Shown: positions 1 to 9,842, counted from the stretch's first letter. The stretch is 64,000 bases of DNA from Marinobacterium nitratireducens (GCF_014645375.1 NZ_BMLT01000004.1:1-64000); one strand, 5' to 3'. The notes: generated by a model not told the origin, from the sequence alone. A program made the numbers and translations.

Positions 1-3000
1 TTCATCCAGCACCAGCGCATCCAGCGCAGCCTGGCCGTCCACGCGCGCATCGGGACCGTCGTCCTCGATGCTGAACACGCCGGCGCCGAGGTTGATCTCC
101 GCACTGTCAGTGTCTTGATCCGCATCCCACACCGTCTGCACGAGCTTGAGCAGGTTGGCGCTGGACAATGTCAGCGTCGAAGTGTCGTCATCGCTGCCCG
201 TGTTGGCGTGGAAGATGTTCTCCAGCTGTGTGAATGTCACCTGGCCGGCACTGTCGACGCTGATCGTAAAGTAATCGACACCATCTGCCGATCCGGTAAT
301 GACGTTGGTGCTATTCACCGGGCCCCCGATGGGGACAGTGCCGGTCTGGTTTAGCACGATCTCGGTGCCGGCCGCACCACCGACACCCAATGCAAACAGG
401 CCAGACGCCACATTGGTGCCGGTCAGAACCAGGCTGTAGACGACCGGGTCTGGGCTGACGCTCGGTCCGTCCGTACCGTAGTCGATCGTGGTGACGAAAT
501 TATCCGAAAAGTCGGCGGTCACGGAATTGCGACCCACCGGATCGCTGTCGCCGTCGGTCTCTTCCCCGACCGGGCTTTCGTCCAGCACCAGCGCATCCAG
601 TGCGGCGTCGGCATTCACGCGCGCATCGGGACCGTCGTCCTCGATGCTGAACACGCCGGCGCCCAGATTGACCTCCGCACTGTCAGTGTCGCCGTCCGCA
701 TCCGTGACCGTTTGCACGAGCTTGAGCAGGTTGGCGCTGGACAATGTCAGCGTCGCGGTGTCGTCATCGTTGCCGAAATCGGAGTGGTGGATGTTCTTCA
801 GCTGCGTGAATGTTACCTCGCCCGTACCGCTGTCGACGCTGATGGTAAAGTAATCGGCGCCATCCGCCGAGCCGGTGATGACATTGCCGGACTGGTTCAG
901 CACGATCTCGGTGCCGGCCCCACCAGCAATACCCAGCAATGTATACAGTCCAGTGCCCACATCGGTGCCCGTCAGGACCAGACTGTAGCTGACGCTGCCC
1001 GCGCCGTCCGTACCGTAGTCGATCGTGGTGACGAAGTTGTCCGAGAAGTCGGCGGTCACGGTATTGCGACCCACCGGATCGCTGTCGCCGTCGGTCTCTT
1101 CTCCGACCGGACTTTCATCCAGCACCAGCGCATCCAGCGCGGCGTCGGCATTCACGCGCGCATCGGGACCATCGTCCGAAATACTGAACACCCCGGCGCC
1201 CAGGTTGACGTCCGCGGTGTCGGTGTCGCCGTCGGCGTCGGTGATGGTGGCGCGGATCAGCAGATCCCCCGCCGAGCCGGTGGTCAGGGTCTCGACATCG
1301 TCAGCATCGGCGCTGTCGCTGTGCCAGATCGCTTCCAGCTGGTCGAAGCTGACCAGGCCGGTGTCCGGGTTCACCGTAATGGTGAAGTAGTCGGTACCGC
1401 CGGCGCTGCCGGTGATGACGTTGCCCGACTGGTTCAGCAGGATCTCGGCGCCCTGGCCATAGCCGTCGCCGTCCAGCGCATCGGTATCGGTGTTGTCGAC
1501 CGCGTACAGACCCGAGCCGACGTCACTGCCGTTCAGCACCAGGCTGTAAACGAGACTACCGGCGCCGTCCGCGCCGTAGTCGATCGAGGCGGCGAAATTG
1601 CCGGCAAAGCTGGCGCTGTCATCGCTTGCCAGGTCGGTCTCGTCGACCTGCAGGAAGCCGCCCTCGTCATTCAGTTCTGCGGAAACCGACGGCACATCAT
1701 CGCGAATATCGATGAAAATCGTACCGGTACCGGTATTGCCGTTGCTGTCCGTGACCTTGAAGCCGAAGCTGTCGGCATTCAGCTCGACATTGGTGCCATC
1801 ATCGGCACTCGGCGTGCTGTTGACGGGCGCACTCAGGGTGTACTTATAGGTACCATCGGCATTGATCTGGATGGTGCCGTACGCGCCATTGGCGCTGCCG
1901 ACCAGCTCGAAGGTGTAGGGCCCGGTACCGCCGGAGACGTTATCCGCCAGGTTGCCGCTGGTGTTGGTTTCTGCGGTGCTGTCCGGGTCGCTGCCGGTGA
2001 CCGTACCTGCCACCAGGTCCGCGCCATCCTGGTTGAGATCCAGCGCGGCCTCGTCCACCAGCAGTTCGTCGTCGTTGTCGACCTGCAGACCGGTGTTGGC
2101 GACGTTGATGGTCAGGGTGGTGGTGGAAGTGTCGCCGTCGGCGTCGAGCAGGGTGTATACGAACACATCCTGGGCATCGGCGCTGATGACGTTCGGGTCC
2201 GACACATACGTATAGCTGCCGTCGGCTTTCAGCGTCAGGGTACCGTACTGACCGGCGATTGAGGCGCCGATACCACCGCTAACATCGGTGGTGGTATCGC
2301 CGTTGGCCGCACGCACGCCCTGAAGACTGGCGCCATCCGCACCATCGATATCGTTGGTCAGAACGCCGTCGGCTGCGACGTTGAGCGTGTCGCCCTCATC
2401 CACATTGCCACTGTCGGCGAGCGCCGTCGCAACATCATCGACAATGCGCACATCGAGGCTGGCGTCGTCGGTGCTGCCGTCCTCGTCGGTAACCTTCACC
2501 GCGAAGCTGTCGGTGTAGCCGCTGCCATTGGCACCGGCCTGGCTGTCGTTGTCGACGTTGTCCTTGAGCTCATAGCTGTAGCTCAGGGTGCCGCCGAACT
2601 TGTCACCGCTGTAACCGGTCAGGGTCAGGGTGCCGTAGGGGCTGTCGACGCTCTGCGGCGTGCTGCCCAGCGCCTGCAGCGCCGCCAGACTCAGGGTCAG
2701 GCCACCGACCTGCAGCGACGCGATGCCGTCATCGCCGCTGAAGCTGAAGGAGCCGGTCTGAGTCAGCGCCGCGGCGTTCGGGCTGCTGCCGTCGGCCAGG
2801 TCATTCTCGAACACCGTCTCTTCGGCACCCTCGCCGTCGAGCCCGTTGATGACGACACCGTCATTGGTGCCCCTGATGGTGATGGTCAGGGTCGCGGTAT
2901 CAGTGTCGCCGTCCGCATCCTTCATGGTGTAAGTGAAGGTTTCGGTCAGCGTCTGGCCGACACTCAAATCCTTGACCGCGTCCAGGCTGCTGTTCAGCGT

Positions 3001-5961
3001 GTAGCTGTAGGTGCCGTTGCCGGTATCGGTGAAGGTGCCGTAGGTCGCCGCGGTGCTGTCCCAGGCCACGAAGCTGACCGGGGTATCGGCGCCGGTCGGC
3101 GCGTCGTTGGTCAGTACATTGCCGGTCACCGGCGCCGGTGCGTCTTCGTTGATGCTGGCGCTGTCGTCGACCGCATTGGTCACGTCATCGACGATGCGCA
3201 CATCCAGGCTGGCGTTGTCGGTGCTGCCGTCCTCATCGGTGACCTTCACCGCGAAGCTGTCGGTGTAGCCGCTGCCATCGGCACCGGGCTGGCTGTCGTT
3301 GTCGACATTGTCCTTGAGCGTGTAGCTGTAGCTCAGGGTGCCGCCGAACTTGTCACCGCTGTAACCGGTCAGGGTCAGGGTGCCGTAGGGGCTGCTCACG
3401 CTCTGCGGCGTACCGGCCAGCGCCTGCAGCGCGGACAGGCTCAGCGTGAGGCCACCGACCTGAAGCGAAGCGATGCCGTCGTCGCCGCTGAAGCTGAAGG
3501 AACCGGTCTGGGTCAGCGCCGCGGCGTTCGGGCTGCTGCCGTCGGCCAGATCGTTTTCGAACACCCTCTCTTCGGCGCCTTCGCCGTCGAGTCCGGTGAT
3601 CACGACACCGTCGTCGGTGCCCTCGATGGTGATGGTCAGGGTGGCGGTGTCGGTATCACCGTCCGCATCCTGCATGGTGTAGGTGAAGGTTTCAGTCAGG
3701 GTTTCGCCAACGCTCAGGTCCTTGACCGCATCCAGGCTGCTGTTCAGGGCGTAGCTGTAGCCGCCATTACCATTGTCGGTGAAGGTACCGTAGGTCGCCG
3801 CAGTGCTATCCCAGGCGACGAAGGACGCGGGCTGATCCGCGTTAGCATCGTCGTTCGTCAGAACGTTGCCGGTAACCGCGCTCGGGCTGTCTTCGGCAAT
3901 CGGAACCGGGCCGTCGTCCTGCGCGGCCGGGTTGTCATCGATAATCCGTATGACCAGATTACCGCCGGCGCTGCTGCCGCCGATACCGTTGATGACGCCG
4001 GCAACGCTGTCATTGAAGAACTCGCCGGTACGGGTTTCGTTGGGGCCCGTCGGCTGGCTGTCGTTGTCGATCGTTTCCGACAGCGTGTAACTGTAGGTCA
4101 CGACACCCTCGTACTGGTTGCCGGTATAACCGGTGAAGGTCAGAGTGCCTTCGCCGGTATCGATGCTCTGGGTGCCGTCGAATGCCTGCATTTCGGCAAA
4201 GGTGAAGGTGCGGCCACCGGCGACGATGTTCAGAATGCCATCGGTAGCGGATACGGCGAAGCCACCGGTGGCGGTTTCGCCATCACCCTCAGCCGCGCTG
4301 CCATCCGGAAGACCGGCTTCGAACACGGTTGCGCCGGAGCGCCCGCCCAGAATGGAGGCAGAGTCGCCGGTGCCGGTAATATTGATGGTCAGCGAACTGC
4401 TCTGCTCGCCGTTATAGCCATCGGTAATGTTGTAATCGAAAACTTCCGTCAGCGGCTCGCTGTCTTCGTTCAGCGACTGCACCGCCGCACTTCCGTTGGC
4501 GGTCAGCTCATAGCTGTAACTGCCGTCAGCATGGATGGTCAGGGTACCGTATTTGCCATCGATCTGGGTTTCACCGCCGGCTGCAACCGCCTTCTCGGTG
4601 CCACCGAAACCAATGGAGGTCACCGTCGGCACATCGCCATCGGCATCGGTATCCGCGCGGTCCCCGGACGAGGCACCCGCGCCGCCGATAACGTTACCGG
4701 AGGTGGTCAGCTGGACATCCTCCTGCACCGAATTGACATCGGGGTTTGGAACCGGCGTGGTGTCATCGTCGAAAATGGTAACGTTTGCGGTGGCGTTGCC
4801 GATGGTGGCGTTGTCGGCGCTGATCAGCACGATCTGGAAGGTTTCATTGCCCTCGTCCAGATGGTCCATGACGATAAACACCGGCACTTCGATAAACTGC
4901 TCGCCGGCCGGGATCACGACCGTATTGACCAGACCACCATCGAACCAGTCGGCCGGGTAGCTGGCGCTGCCGGGACGCAGTTCGTAAGTGACGGTGACGT
5001 CCTGAGTGGCAACCTCGTCCAGCGTCAGCAGGAACACCACGCTGCGGGCTTCGCCGCCATTGGTCCCCTCCAGCACGGACGCAGAATTGCCCTTGACGAT
5101 GATGGGCTCCTCCCCGGTCGGCACATCCGGCGGCGGGGTATCGGGGTCGTCGTCCTTGACCGTGACGCTGACCACAGGCCCGCCACCCAGCAGCTGGTCC
5201 TCGGTTTGCGGCGTATTGAAGCTCCGGTTCAGGCCGGAGGTCGCATAACCGGCTTCGGGCGTGACTTCACCGCCGGTGCGGTCGATCTTGACGAAGGTCG
5301 AGCCGGAATCGCCCGGGCCGCCCGCCGGAGTCGCGGCCGGAGCCTGGCCGCCGGCTGCGGTGGCCTCGGCGACGGCGGTCGGGTCCTCACCGGCAAGAAT
5401 GGCGGCCTGAATGGCATCGAGCTCGCCGCTCTGCCCCAGCGCCTGCTGCGCGCTGTCGGCGGAGGCGACGGACTCGGACGAGTCGAACTGACCCGCCTCC
5501 GTGTAAAATTCCGGCGTGATCAGCGCTTCCTGGCCGGACGCCAGGGTTACGGTGGAGCCCGATGCACTGGTGAGCACCAGGGACCCGCCAATAGCGACCC
5601 GGATGGTCTCGCCTTCGAAAACCTGATCGCCGACCGCCAGCACACGCTCGCTGCCGTCAGCGGCGACCGCCACCGCCTCGCCCGACAGGGACGTTACCGT
5701 GCCGGCAACCGGCTGAGCATCGCTGGGCAAATCGGAGGTGTCGGCTCCGGCGGTCATGGTCGCTTCCTGCCCGGATACCAGGGCCAGAACCTCGCCTTCG
5801 CCGTTGGCGATTTCAACCCGCCCGCCTTCGGCGACCCGAATTACGTCGCCTTCGTAGACAACGTCACCCAGCGCCAGCGTGCGCTCGGTGCCGTCGGGGC
5901 TGACTGCCACCACTGTACCAGTGACAAAACTGACGCTTCCTGCAACGTCCCCGATAGCCAT
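1..5961 (-). CDS. Giant LapA-type retained surface adhesin, N-terminal part (partial)
   Basis: A single open frame of at least 1,987 codons runs off the left edge, so the C-terminal RTX repeats and type I secretion signal are out of view. The ATG at 5961 has a strong GGAGGTGAG ribosome site. Residues 6-70 and 85-148 are two copies of the small beta-rich retention module (shared pattern ER.LA.GD..EG..IRVA). An Ala-rich linker follows with TAAG at residues 201-204, the di-alanine site cut by LapG proteases in LapA. Next come a Calx-beta-like stretch ending in FDDD and long VCBS/cadherin-like tandem repeats: two units of about 250 residues (about 2.3-3.9 kb) and three of about 179 residues (about 1-1.6 kb). 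By family knowledge such proteins are held in the outer membrane for biofilm formation. The cognate LapD/LapG and exporter are not in the window. Confidence 0.9.
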   Translation of the reverse strand, partial: MAIGDVAGSVSFVTGTVVAVSPDGTERTLALGDVVYEGDVIRVAEGGRVEIANGEGEVLALVSGQEATMTAGADTSDLPSDAQPVAGTVTSLSGEAVAVAADGSERVLAVGDQVFEGETIRVAIGGSLVLTSASGSTVTLASGQEALITPEFYTEAGQFDSSESVASADSAQQALGQSGELDAIQAAILAGEDPTAVAEATAAGGQAPAATPAGGPGDSGSTFVKIDRTGGEVTPEAGYATSGLNRSFNTPQTEDQLLGGGPVVSVTVKDDDPDTPPPDVPTGEEPIIVKGNSASVLEGTNGGEARSVVFLLTLDEVATQDVTVTYELRPGSASYPADWFDGGLVNTVVIPAGEQFIEVPVFIVMDHLDEGNETFQIVLISADNATIGNATANVTIFDDDTTPVPNPDVNSVQEDVQLTTSGNVIGGAGASSGDRADTDADGDVPTVTSIGFGGTEKAVAAGGETQIDGKYGTLTIHADGSYSYELTANGSAAVQSLNEDSEPLTEVFDYNITDGYNGEQSSSLTINITGTGDSASILGGRSGATVFEAGLPDGSAAEGDGETATGGFAVSATDGILNIVAGGRTFTFAEMQAFDGTQSIDTGEGTLTFTGYTGNQYEGVVTYSYTLSETIDNDSQPTGPNETRTGEFFNDSVAGVINGIGGSSAGGNLVIRIIDDNPAAQDDGPVPIAEDSPSAVTGNVLTNDDANADQPASFVAWDSTAATYGTFTDNGNGGYSYALNSSLDAVKDLSVGETLTETFTYTMQDADGDTDTATLTITIEGTDDGVVITGLDGEGAEERVFENDLADGSSPNAAALTQTGSFSFSGDDGIASLQVGGLTLSLSALQALAGTPQSVSSPYGTLTLTGYSGDKFGGTLSYSYTLKDNVDNDSQPGADGSGYTDSFAVKVTDEDGSTDNASLDVRIVDDVTNAVDDSASINEDAPAPVTGNVLTNDAPTGADTPVSFVAWDSTAATYGTFTDTGNGTYSYTLNSSLDAVKDLSVGQTLTETFTYTMKDADGDTDTATLTITIRGTNDGVVINGLDGEGAEETVFENDLADGSSPNAAALTQTGSFSFSGDDGIASLQVGGLTLSLAALQALGSTPQSVDSPYGTLTLTGYSGDKFGGTLSYSYELKDNVDNDSQAGANGSGYTDSFAVKVTDEDGSTDDASLDVRIVDDVATALADSGNVDEGDTLNVAADGVLTNDIDGADGASLQGVRAANGDTTTDVSGGIGASIAGQYGTLTLKADGSYTYVSDPNVISADAQDVFVYTLLDADGDTSTTTLTINVANTGLQVDNDDELLVDEAALDLNQDGADLVAGTVTGSDPDSTAETNTSGNLADNVSGGTGPYTFELVGSANGAYGTIQINADGTYKYTLSAPVNSTPSADDGTNVELNADSFGFKVTDSNGNTGTGTIFIDIRDDVPSVSAELNDEGGFLQVDETDLASDDSASFAGNFAASIDYGADGAGSLVYSLVLNGSDVGSGLYAVDNTDTDALDGDGYGQGAEILLNQSGNVITGSAGGTDYFTITVNPDTGLVSFDQLEAIWHSDSADADDVETLTTGSAGDLLIRATITDADGDTDTADVNLGAGVFSISDDGPDARVNADAALDALVLDESPVGEETDGDSDPVGRNTVTADFSDNFVTTIDYGTDGAGSVSYSLVLTGTDVGTGLYTLLGIAGGAGTEIVLNQSGNVITGSADGADYFTISVDSGTGEVTFTQLKNIHHSDFGNDDDTATLTLSSANLLKLVQTVTDADGDTDSAEVNLGAGVFSIEDDGPDARVNADAALDALVLDESPVGEETDGDSDPVGRNSVTADFSDNFVTTIDYGTDGPSVSPDPVVYSLVLTGTNVASGLFALGVGGAAGTEIVLNQTGTVPIGGPVNSTNVITGSADGVDYFTISVDSAGQVTFTQLENIFHANTGSDDDTSTLTLSSANLLKLVQTVWDADQDTDSAEINLGAGVFSIEDDGPDARVDGQAALDALVLDE

Positions 5962-6036
5962 GACTCACCTCCTGATGAATGGTCGAACCTTTTTTAGGTT
6001 GATTCCAACCATAGAAACAGTTGTCGATGAGCGCTA

Positions 6037-6052
6037 CTGTACCGTGGTACAG
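6037..6052. promoter_or_regulatory. 16-bp perfect palindrome upstream of the adhesin gene
   Basis: Arms CTGTACC and GGTACAG are separated by GT, 76 bases upstream of the adhesin start in the 173-base gap after ycaO. A regulator-binding site is likely from position and symmetry; the regulator is unknown. It does not match the Pseudomonas FleQ box as I know it. Confidence 0.45.
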
Positions 6053-6134
6053 GTGGCAAAATACTGTCCTTCGTCAATAGGCGGGATGTTGCCCGGAAGC
6101 CGCCCGGGCGCAGCAGCCGCAAGTGAAACTGTGA

Positions 6135-7892
6135 TCAGGCCCGGCCCGGAAGACCGGCGGCCTTGCACTGCTGCAGCCGCCGGTATACGTCCAGCAGCTG
6201 CCGGTGCGGCCTCAGACCTTCGAGGTCTTCGCCCAGAGGCGGCAGGTCGGCGAATACATCCTGGCCGTCCAGCATGCCCTGCACCCGCCGCAACAGCGTT
6301 TCACCATGAATCTGCTTCAACAGATACTCGAAGTGGGCCGTGTGCCGGTCGGGATCGAGGCGGAACAAAAGCATCTGATTCAGGCAGCGGAACAGTCGCA
6401 TCCAGGACTCGGAAGCGGAGGGGTTCTGCAGCACCCACTCGCTCCACTCCAGCGCCAGCTGCAGATCTCCGGCCTTCAGCGCCAGCAGGCAACGCAACTC
6501 GCCCACGCGCAACCGCCCCCAGGCCGACTCCGGATCGGCGCAGAAACCCGCAAGCTCCGCAACGCTGTAGCCATCGGTAACCCGGACCTCACCCAGCTGC
6601 CGCTGCAACTCGACCGCCCCCTCGGCCGTCATCGATCCCAGCGCCATCAGCGCCGGGCGCATCGCGATTGCACGATTGTTGTTGCGATGGATCAGGTAAT
6701 CGACCGGATACAGATCCGCCATGCCAGGCACCACGATCTGACAGCAGTACAGGCCCAGGTACTCGTGATCCGCGATGTAGATATCCATGTCGACGCGGTG
6801 AATCAGATAGCACAGATGCTCGAACTCCGTCTGGCTGTCGCCTTCGATATTCCATTCGGTGAAGTCGTAATCGGGCTCGCGCGACAGCAGATCCCAGGAC
6901 ACCACGCCACTGGAATCGATGAAATGGGCTTCGATATTGGGTTGTTCGGCCACCTTTTTCAGGTCGAAACAGGGCTGCGGAAAGCCGGTCAGCCCATCGA
7001 GCTCTCGCTCCTGCAACACACCCGTCAGGGTACGCTGCAGCGCCAGTTCGAATTTCGGATGGGCACCGAAGGCCGCGCAACAGCCGCCGTCTACCGGGTT
7101 GATCAGGGTAATATTGACCAGCGGGAACTTGCCCCCGAGCGAGGCGTCCTGCACCACCACCACCAGACCTGCGCGCCGCAGCGCCGCAACCGATTCGCAA
7201 AAATTCGGGTAGCGCGCCAGCACCTCGTCGGGGATGAATGGCAGACTGATCCCGGCCGTCAGGATGGTGTTCTTGATATGACGTTCGAAGATCTCGGACA
7301 ACGCCTGGGTTCTCGCCTCCCAGCGCGAGTTCCCCGCCGCCATGCCGTTGCTGGTATAGAGGTTGTTGAGGATATTGACCGGCAGCCAGACCTGCTCGTC
7401 GGTGCGCTGGCGGGTAAAGGGTATCGCGCAGATACCACGCTTGGGGTCACCCGCATTGGTGTCCACCAGCATGCCGGCACGCAACTGGCTGTGCAGATCG
7501 AAATGATCGCGGGTCGCCGCATCCATAAGGCCGTCCGGCAGCCCCTGGGGCGTGAGCGGAAACCAGCGCTCACAGGGGTAATGCACGAAGCTGCCCGCAG
7601 CGAGAGACTTGCCAAGATAATAGTTGGCGAAAAAGCGGTTGCAGGCGAGGCATTCGTAGAACTCCCCCAGCGCACTGGCAAGCGCGGCCTCGCGACTGAA
7701 ACCGCGACCGCTGCTGCTGAGCGTGGCGCAGTGCCGATCCCTCAGACGAACCGACCAGACATTCGGCACAGGGTTGAACCAGCGCTCTTCCTCGAGCGAG
7801 AAGCCCAGTCGCTGCAGCCCTTCGCTCATTGCCCGGATACTGTCGCCCAGAGGTGCGTCCTTGCCCGTTACTGCGTTATAGCCCTCTGCCAT
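6135..7892 (-). CDS. ycaO: YcaO-domain protein, ribosomal protein S12 methylthiolation accessory type
   Basis: The 585-residue product has the length of E. coli YcaO (about 586). The ATP-grasp-like YcaO core covers residues about 60-400. It includes the glutamate-rich helices that bind Mg-ATP: FSREAALASALGEFYEC near residues 64-80 and QALSEIFERH near residue 200. The C-terminal third is helical and TPR-like, as in the enterobacterial protein. YcaO enzymes activate amide carbonyls with ATP; in E. coli the protein assists RimO in beta-methylthiolation of ribosomal protein S12. No azole or peptide-maturation partner genes lie nearby, which favours the housekeeping role. The adhesin gene follows on the same strand after 173 bases and probably has its own promoter. 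Confidence 0.9.
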   Translation of the reverse strand: MAEGYNAVTGKDAPLGDSIRAMSEGLQRLGFSLEEERWFNPVPNVWSVRLRDRHCATLSSSGRGFSREAALASALGEFYECLACNRFFANYYLGKSLAAGSFVHYPCERWFPLTPQGLPDGLMDAATRDHFDLHSQLRAGMLVDTNAGDPKRGICAIPFTRQRTDEQVWLPVNILNNLYTSNGMAAGNSRWEARTQALSEIFERHIKNTILTAGISLPFIPDEVLARYPNFCESVAALRRAGLVVVVQDASLGGKFPLVNITLINPVDGGCCAAFGAHPKFELALQRTLTGVLQERELDGLTGFPQPCFDLKKVAEQPNIEAHFIDSSGVVSWDLLSREPDYDFTEWNIEGDSQTEFEHLCYLIHRVDMDIYIADHEYLGLYCCQIVVPGMADLYPVDYLIHRNNNRAIAMRPALMALGSMTAEGAVELQRQLGEVRVTDGYSVAELAGFCADPESAWGRLRVGELRCLLALKAGDLQLALEWSEWVLQNPSASESWMRLFRCLNQMLLFRLDPDRHTAHFEYLLKQIHGETLLRRVQGMLDGQDVFADLPPLGEDLEGLRPHRQLLDVYRRLQQCKAAGLPGRA

Positions 7893-8006
7893 GTGCCCTC
7901 TCTTCTTCCAACGCCATTACCCGAAGATCATGACCCCGATTATAACGATTTTCAGGCCCTTTACCTGCCACCGCAAAAAAACAAAAAAACTTTTCACACC
8001 AAGGGG

Positions 8007-8035
8007 TTGACGCACCCCCGACGGCTCACTAATAT
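8007..8035 (+). promoter_or_regulatory. Sigma-70 promoter of the tRNA operon
   Basis: TTGACG (8007-8012), a 17-base spacer and TAATAT (8030-8035) lie 21 bases before the first tRNA. A GC-rich segment (GCCGCC) follows the -10, the type of discriminator typical of stringently controlled stable-RNA promoters. Confidence 0.8.
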
Positions 8036-8056
8036 ACGCCGCCACGGTTGAGGTGT

Positions 8057-8132
8057 TCCTCGATAGCTCAGTTGGTAGAGCAGTAGACTGTTAATCTATT
8101 GGTCGCTGGTTCGAGTCCAGCTCGAGGAGCCA
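8057..8132 (+). tRNA. tRNA-Asn (GTT), copy 1
   Basis: A 76-base cloverleaf: acceptor TCCTCGA pairs with TCGAGGA, the anticodon loop CTGTTAA gives GTT, the T-arm GGTTCGAGTCC is canonical, and the 3' CCA is encoded. Confidence 0.97.
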
Positions 8133-8155
8133 ACCGCTGGTAGCACTATAGATGT

Positions 8156-8231
8156 TCCCCGATAGCTCAGTTGGTAGAGCAGTAGACTGTTAATCTATTG
8201 GTCGCTGGTTCGAGTCCAGCTCGGGGAGCCA
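8156..8231 (+). tRNA. tRNA-Asn (GTT), copy 2
   Basis: It is identical to the upstream copy except for one compensated acceptor pair (T:A replaced by C:G, giving TCCCCGA with TCGGGGA). The CCA is encoded. The 23-base spacing implies a shared transcript. Confidence 0.97.
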
Positions 8232-8258
8232 CTACCGGCAACACCCAACCTCCTTTTT

Positions 8259-8335
<77 letters not shown>

Positions 8336-8432
8336 TCGTAATTATCCCTACAATGCTTATATCCACCTGCAAAGATATTATGTACCGCATGGTCTCACGC
8401 AGAGGGATGAGAACACCCGCAGGGGGTTCGAC

Positions 8433-8482
8433 CAAAACGCCGGGAGCGTTTTGGGACTGCCGCAGGCAGGGCCCGAAGGGCC
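8433..8482. repeat. Three consecutive perfect hairpins after the tRNA operon
   Basis: Back-to-back stems: CAAAACGC/GCGTTTTG (8433-8453), CTGCC/GGCAG (8457-8469) and GGCCC/GGGCC (8470-8482). No T-run follows, so a classical terminator is not supported. They may be processing or decay-protection structures, or a dispersed repeat. The rest of the gap 8336-8588 shows no gene. Confidence 0.5.
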
Positions 8483-8588
8483 GAGGGCAGGATAGCCCGA
8501 GCAATCACCACTGCTTCAGCCACTCCGAAAGCCCCACGATAAGCATTTACACCGCGATTTTCCGCCCCCTATCCCGGCAAACACCGCT

Positions 8589-9842
8589 ATGAATCTGCTC
8601 GCCATCGGCTACGTCTGGCCGGAACCCGCTTCCAGCGCCGCGGGCTATCGTATGCTCGCCCTGCTCGACTGCTTTCGCCGGCACCACTGGAACGTAACCG
8701 TCACCAGCCCCGCCGAGAAAAGCATTCACCGCGCCGACCTTCCCGCTCGCGGCATCCGCGAACAGAGCATCGCGCTGAACTGCTCCAGTTTCGATTCCTT
8801 TGTCCGGGAGGCGCAGCCGGATGTCGTGCTGTTCGATCGCTTTATGATGGAGGAGCAGTTCGGTTGGCGGGTCGAGAAACACTGCCCGCTGGCGTTGCGG
8901 ATTCTGGATACCGAAGACCTGTCCTGCCTGCGCCACGCACGCCATGCCGCAGCCAAACTGAGCGGCGAGGTCACCACCGACGTGGCGCCCGAGCGGCTGT
9001 TTTCGGATCACGCCAAGCGGGAAGTCGCCGCCATCCTGCGCAGCGACCTGACGCTGATGATCTCCCGGGCCGAGATCGAGCTGCTGACATCCACCTTCAA
9101 GGTCGATCCCAGTCTGCTACATTACACGCCCTTCATGCTGGAGCCGGTCGATACCGAACAGCAGACGCAACTGCCGCAACGGGATCAGCGCAACCACTTT
9201 ATCGCCATCGGCAATTTCCGCCATGCGCCGAACTGGGACGCCGTCCTCTGGCTGCAGCAGGCCATCTGGCCACTGATACGACGCCAGCTTCCCGAGGCCG
9301 AGCTGCATATCTACGGCGCCTACCCGCCGCCCAAGGCAACCGCCATCGATACCCCCAGACAGGGTTTCCGGATCAAAGGCTGGGCCGAGAGTGCGAGCGA
9401 GGTAATGAAACAGGCACGGGTGAACCTGGCGCCGCTGCGTTTCGGGGCTGGCCTCAAGGGAAAACTGGTCGACGCCCTGGCCTGCGGCACCCCCTCCGTT
9501 ACCACAAGCATTGGCGCAGAAGGCATGAACGACGAACACTGCACCTGGCCGGGACCGATAGCCGACACGCCCGAAGCCTTCGCGGACGCCGCCGCAGAGC
9601 TGTATCAGGACCCGGAGCTATGGCTGCAATGCCAGCAGCAGGGTTTTCGCCTGCACAACCGCCATTTTGCATTCGAGTCCCACGCCGACGCACTGACGGC
9701 GCGAGTGGCAACCCTCAGGCAAACGCTAAGTCAGCACCGCCTGAACAACTTCACCGGCGCCATGCTGCGTCACCACACGATGAAAAGCACGCAGTACATG
9801 GCCCAGTGGATCGAGGCGAAGAACAGGCATAAAAACGATTAA
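8589..9842 (+). CDS. Glycosyltransferase family 4 protein (GT-B fold)
   Basis: The 417-residue product starts MNLLAIGYVWPEP and has no signal peptide. The N-terminal Rossmann half carries the helix-rich acceptor region (DRFMMEEQFGWRVE). The C-terminal half is a typical Glycos_transf_1 domain: GNFRHAPNWDAV near residue 210, a GFRIKGWAES segment, then LAPLRFGAGLKGKLVDALAC with the nucleotide-sugar binding region. The enzyme should transfer a sugar from an activated donor to an acceptor in envelope or exopolysaccharide assembly, but donor and acceptor cannot be told. It stands alone without other polysaccharide genes. The upstream gap holds no clear promoter. The next feature downstream is a MITE. 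Confidence 0.85.
   Translation: MNLLAIGYVWPEPASSAAGYRMLALLDCFRRHHWNVTVTSPAEKSIHRADLPARGIREQSIALNCSSFDSFVREAQPDVVLFDRFMMEEQFGWRVEKHCPLALRILDTEDLSCLRHARHAAAKLSGEVTTDVAPERLFSDHAKREVAAILRSDLTLMISRAEIELLTSTFKVDPSLLHYTPFMLEPVDTEQQTQLPQRDQRNHFIAIGNFRHAPNWDAVLWLQQAIWPLIRRQLPEAELHIYGAYPPPKATAIDTPRQGFRIKGWAESASEVMKQARVNLAPLRFGAGLKGKLVDALACGTPSVTTSIGAEGMNDEHCTWPGPIADTPEAFADAAAELYQDPELWLQCQQQGFRLHNRHFAFESHADALTARVATLRQTLSQHRLNNFTGAMLRHHTMKSTQYMAQWIEAKNRHKND

Noticed and set aside
712-2262. Long plus-strand frames over 1-6000, e.g. 516 and 488 codons
   Set aside because: They lie opposite the continuous adhesin frame on the minus strand, are Gly/Arg/Val-rich shadow translations and have no ribosome sites.
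6204-8051. 615-codon plus-strand frame over ycaO
   Set aside because: Antisense shadow of a clearly recognised ycaO gene of normal length.
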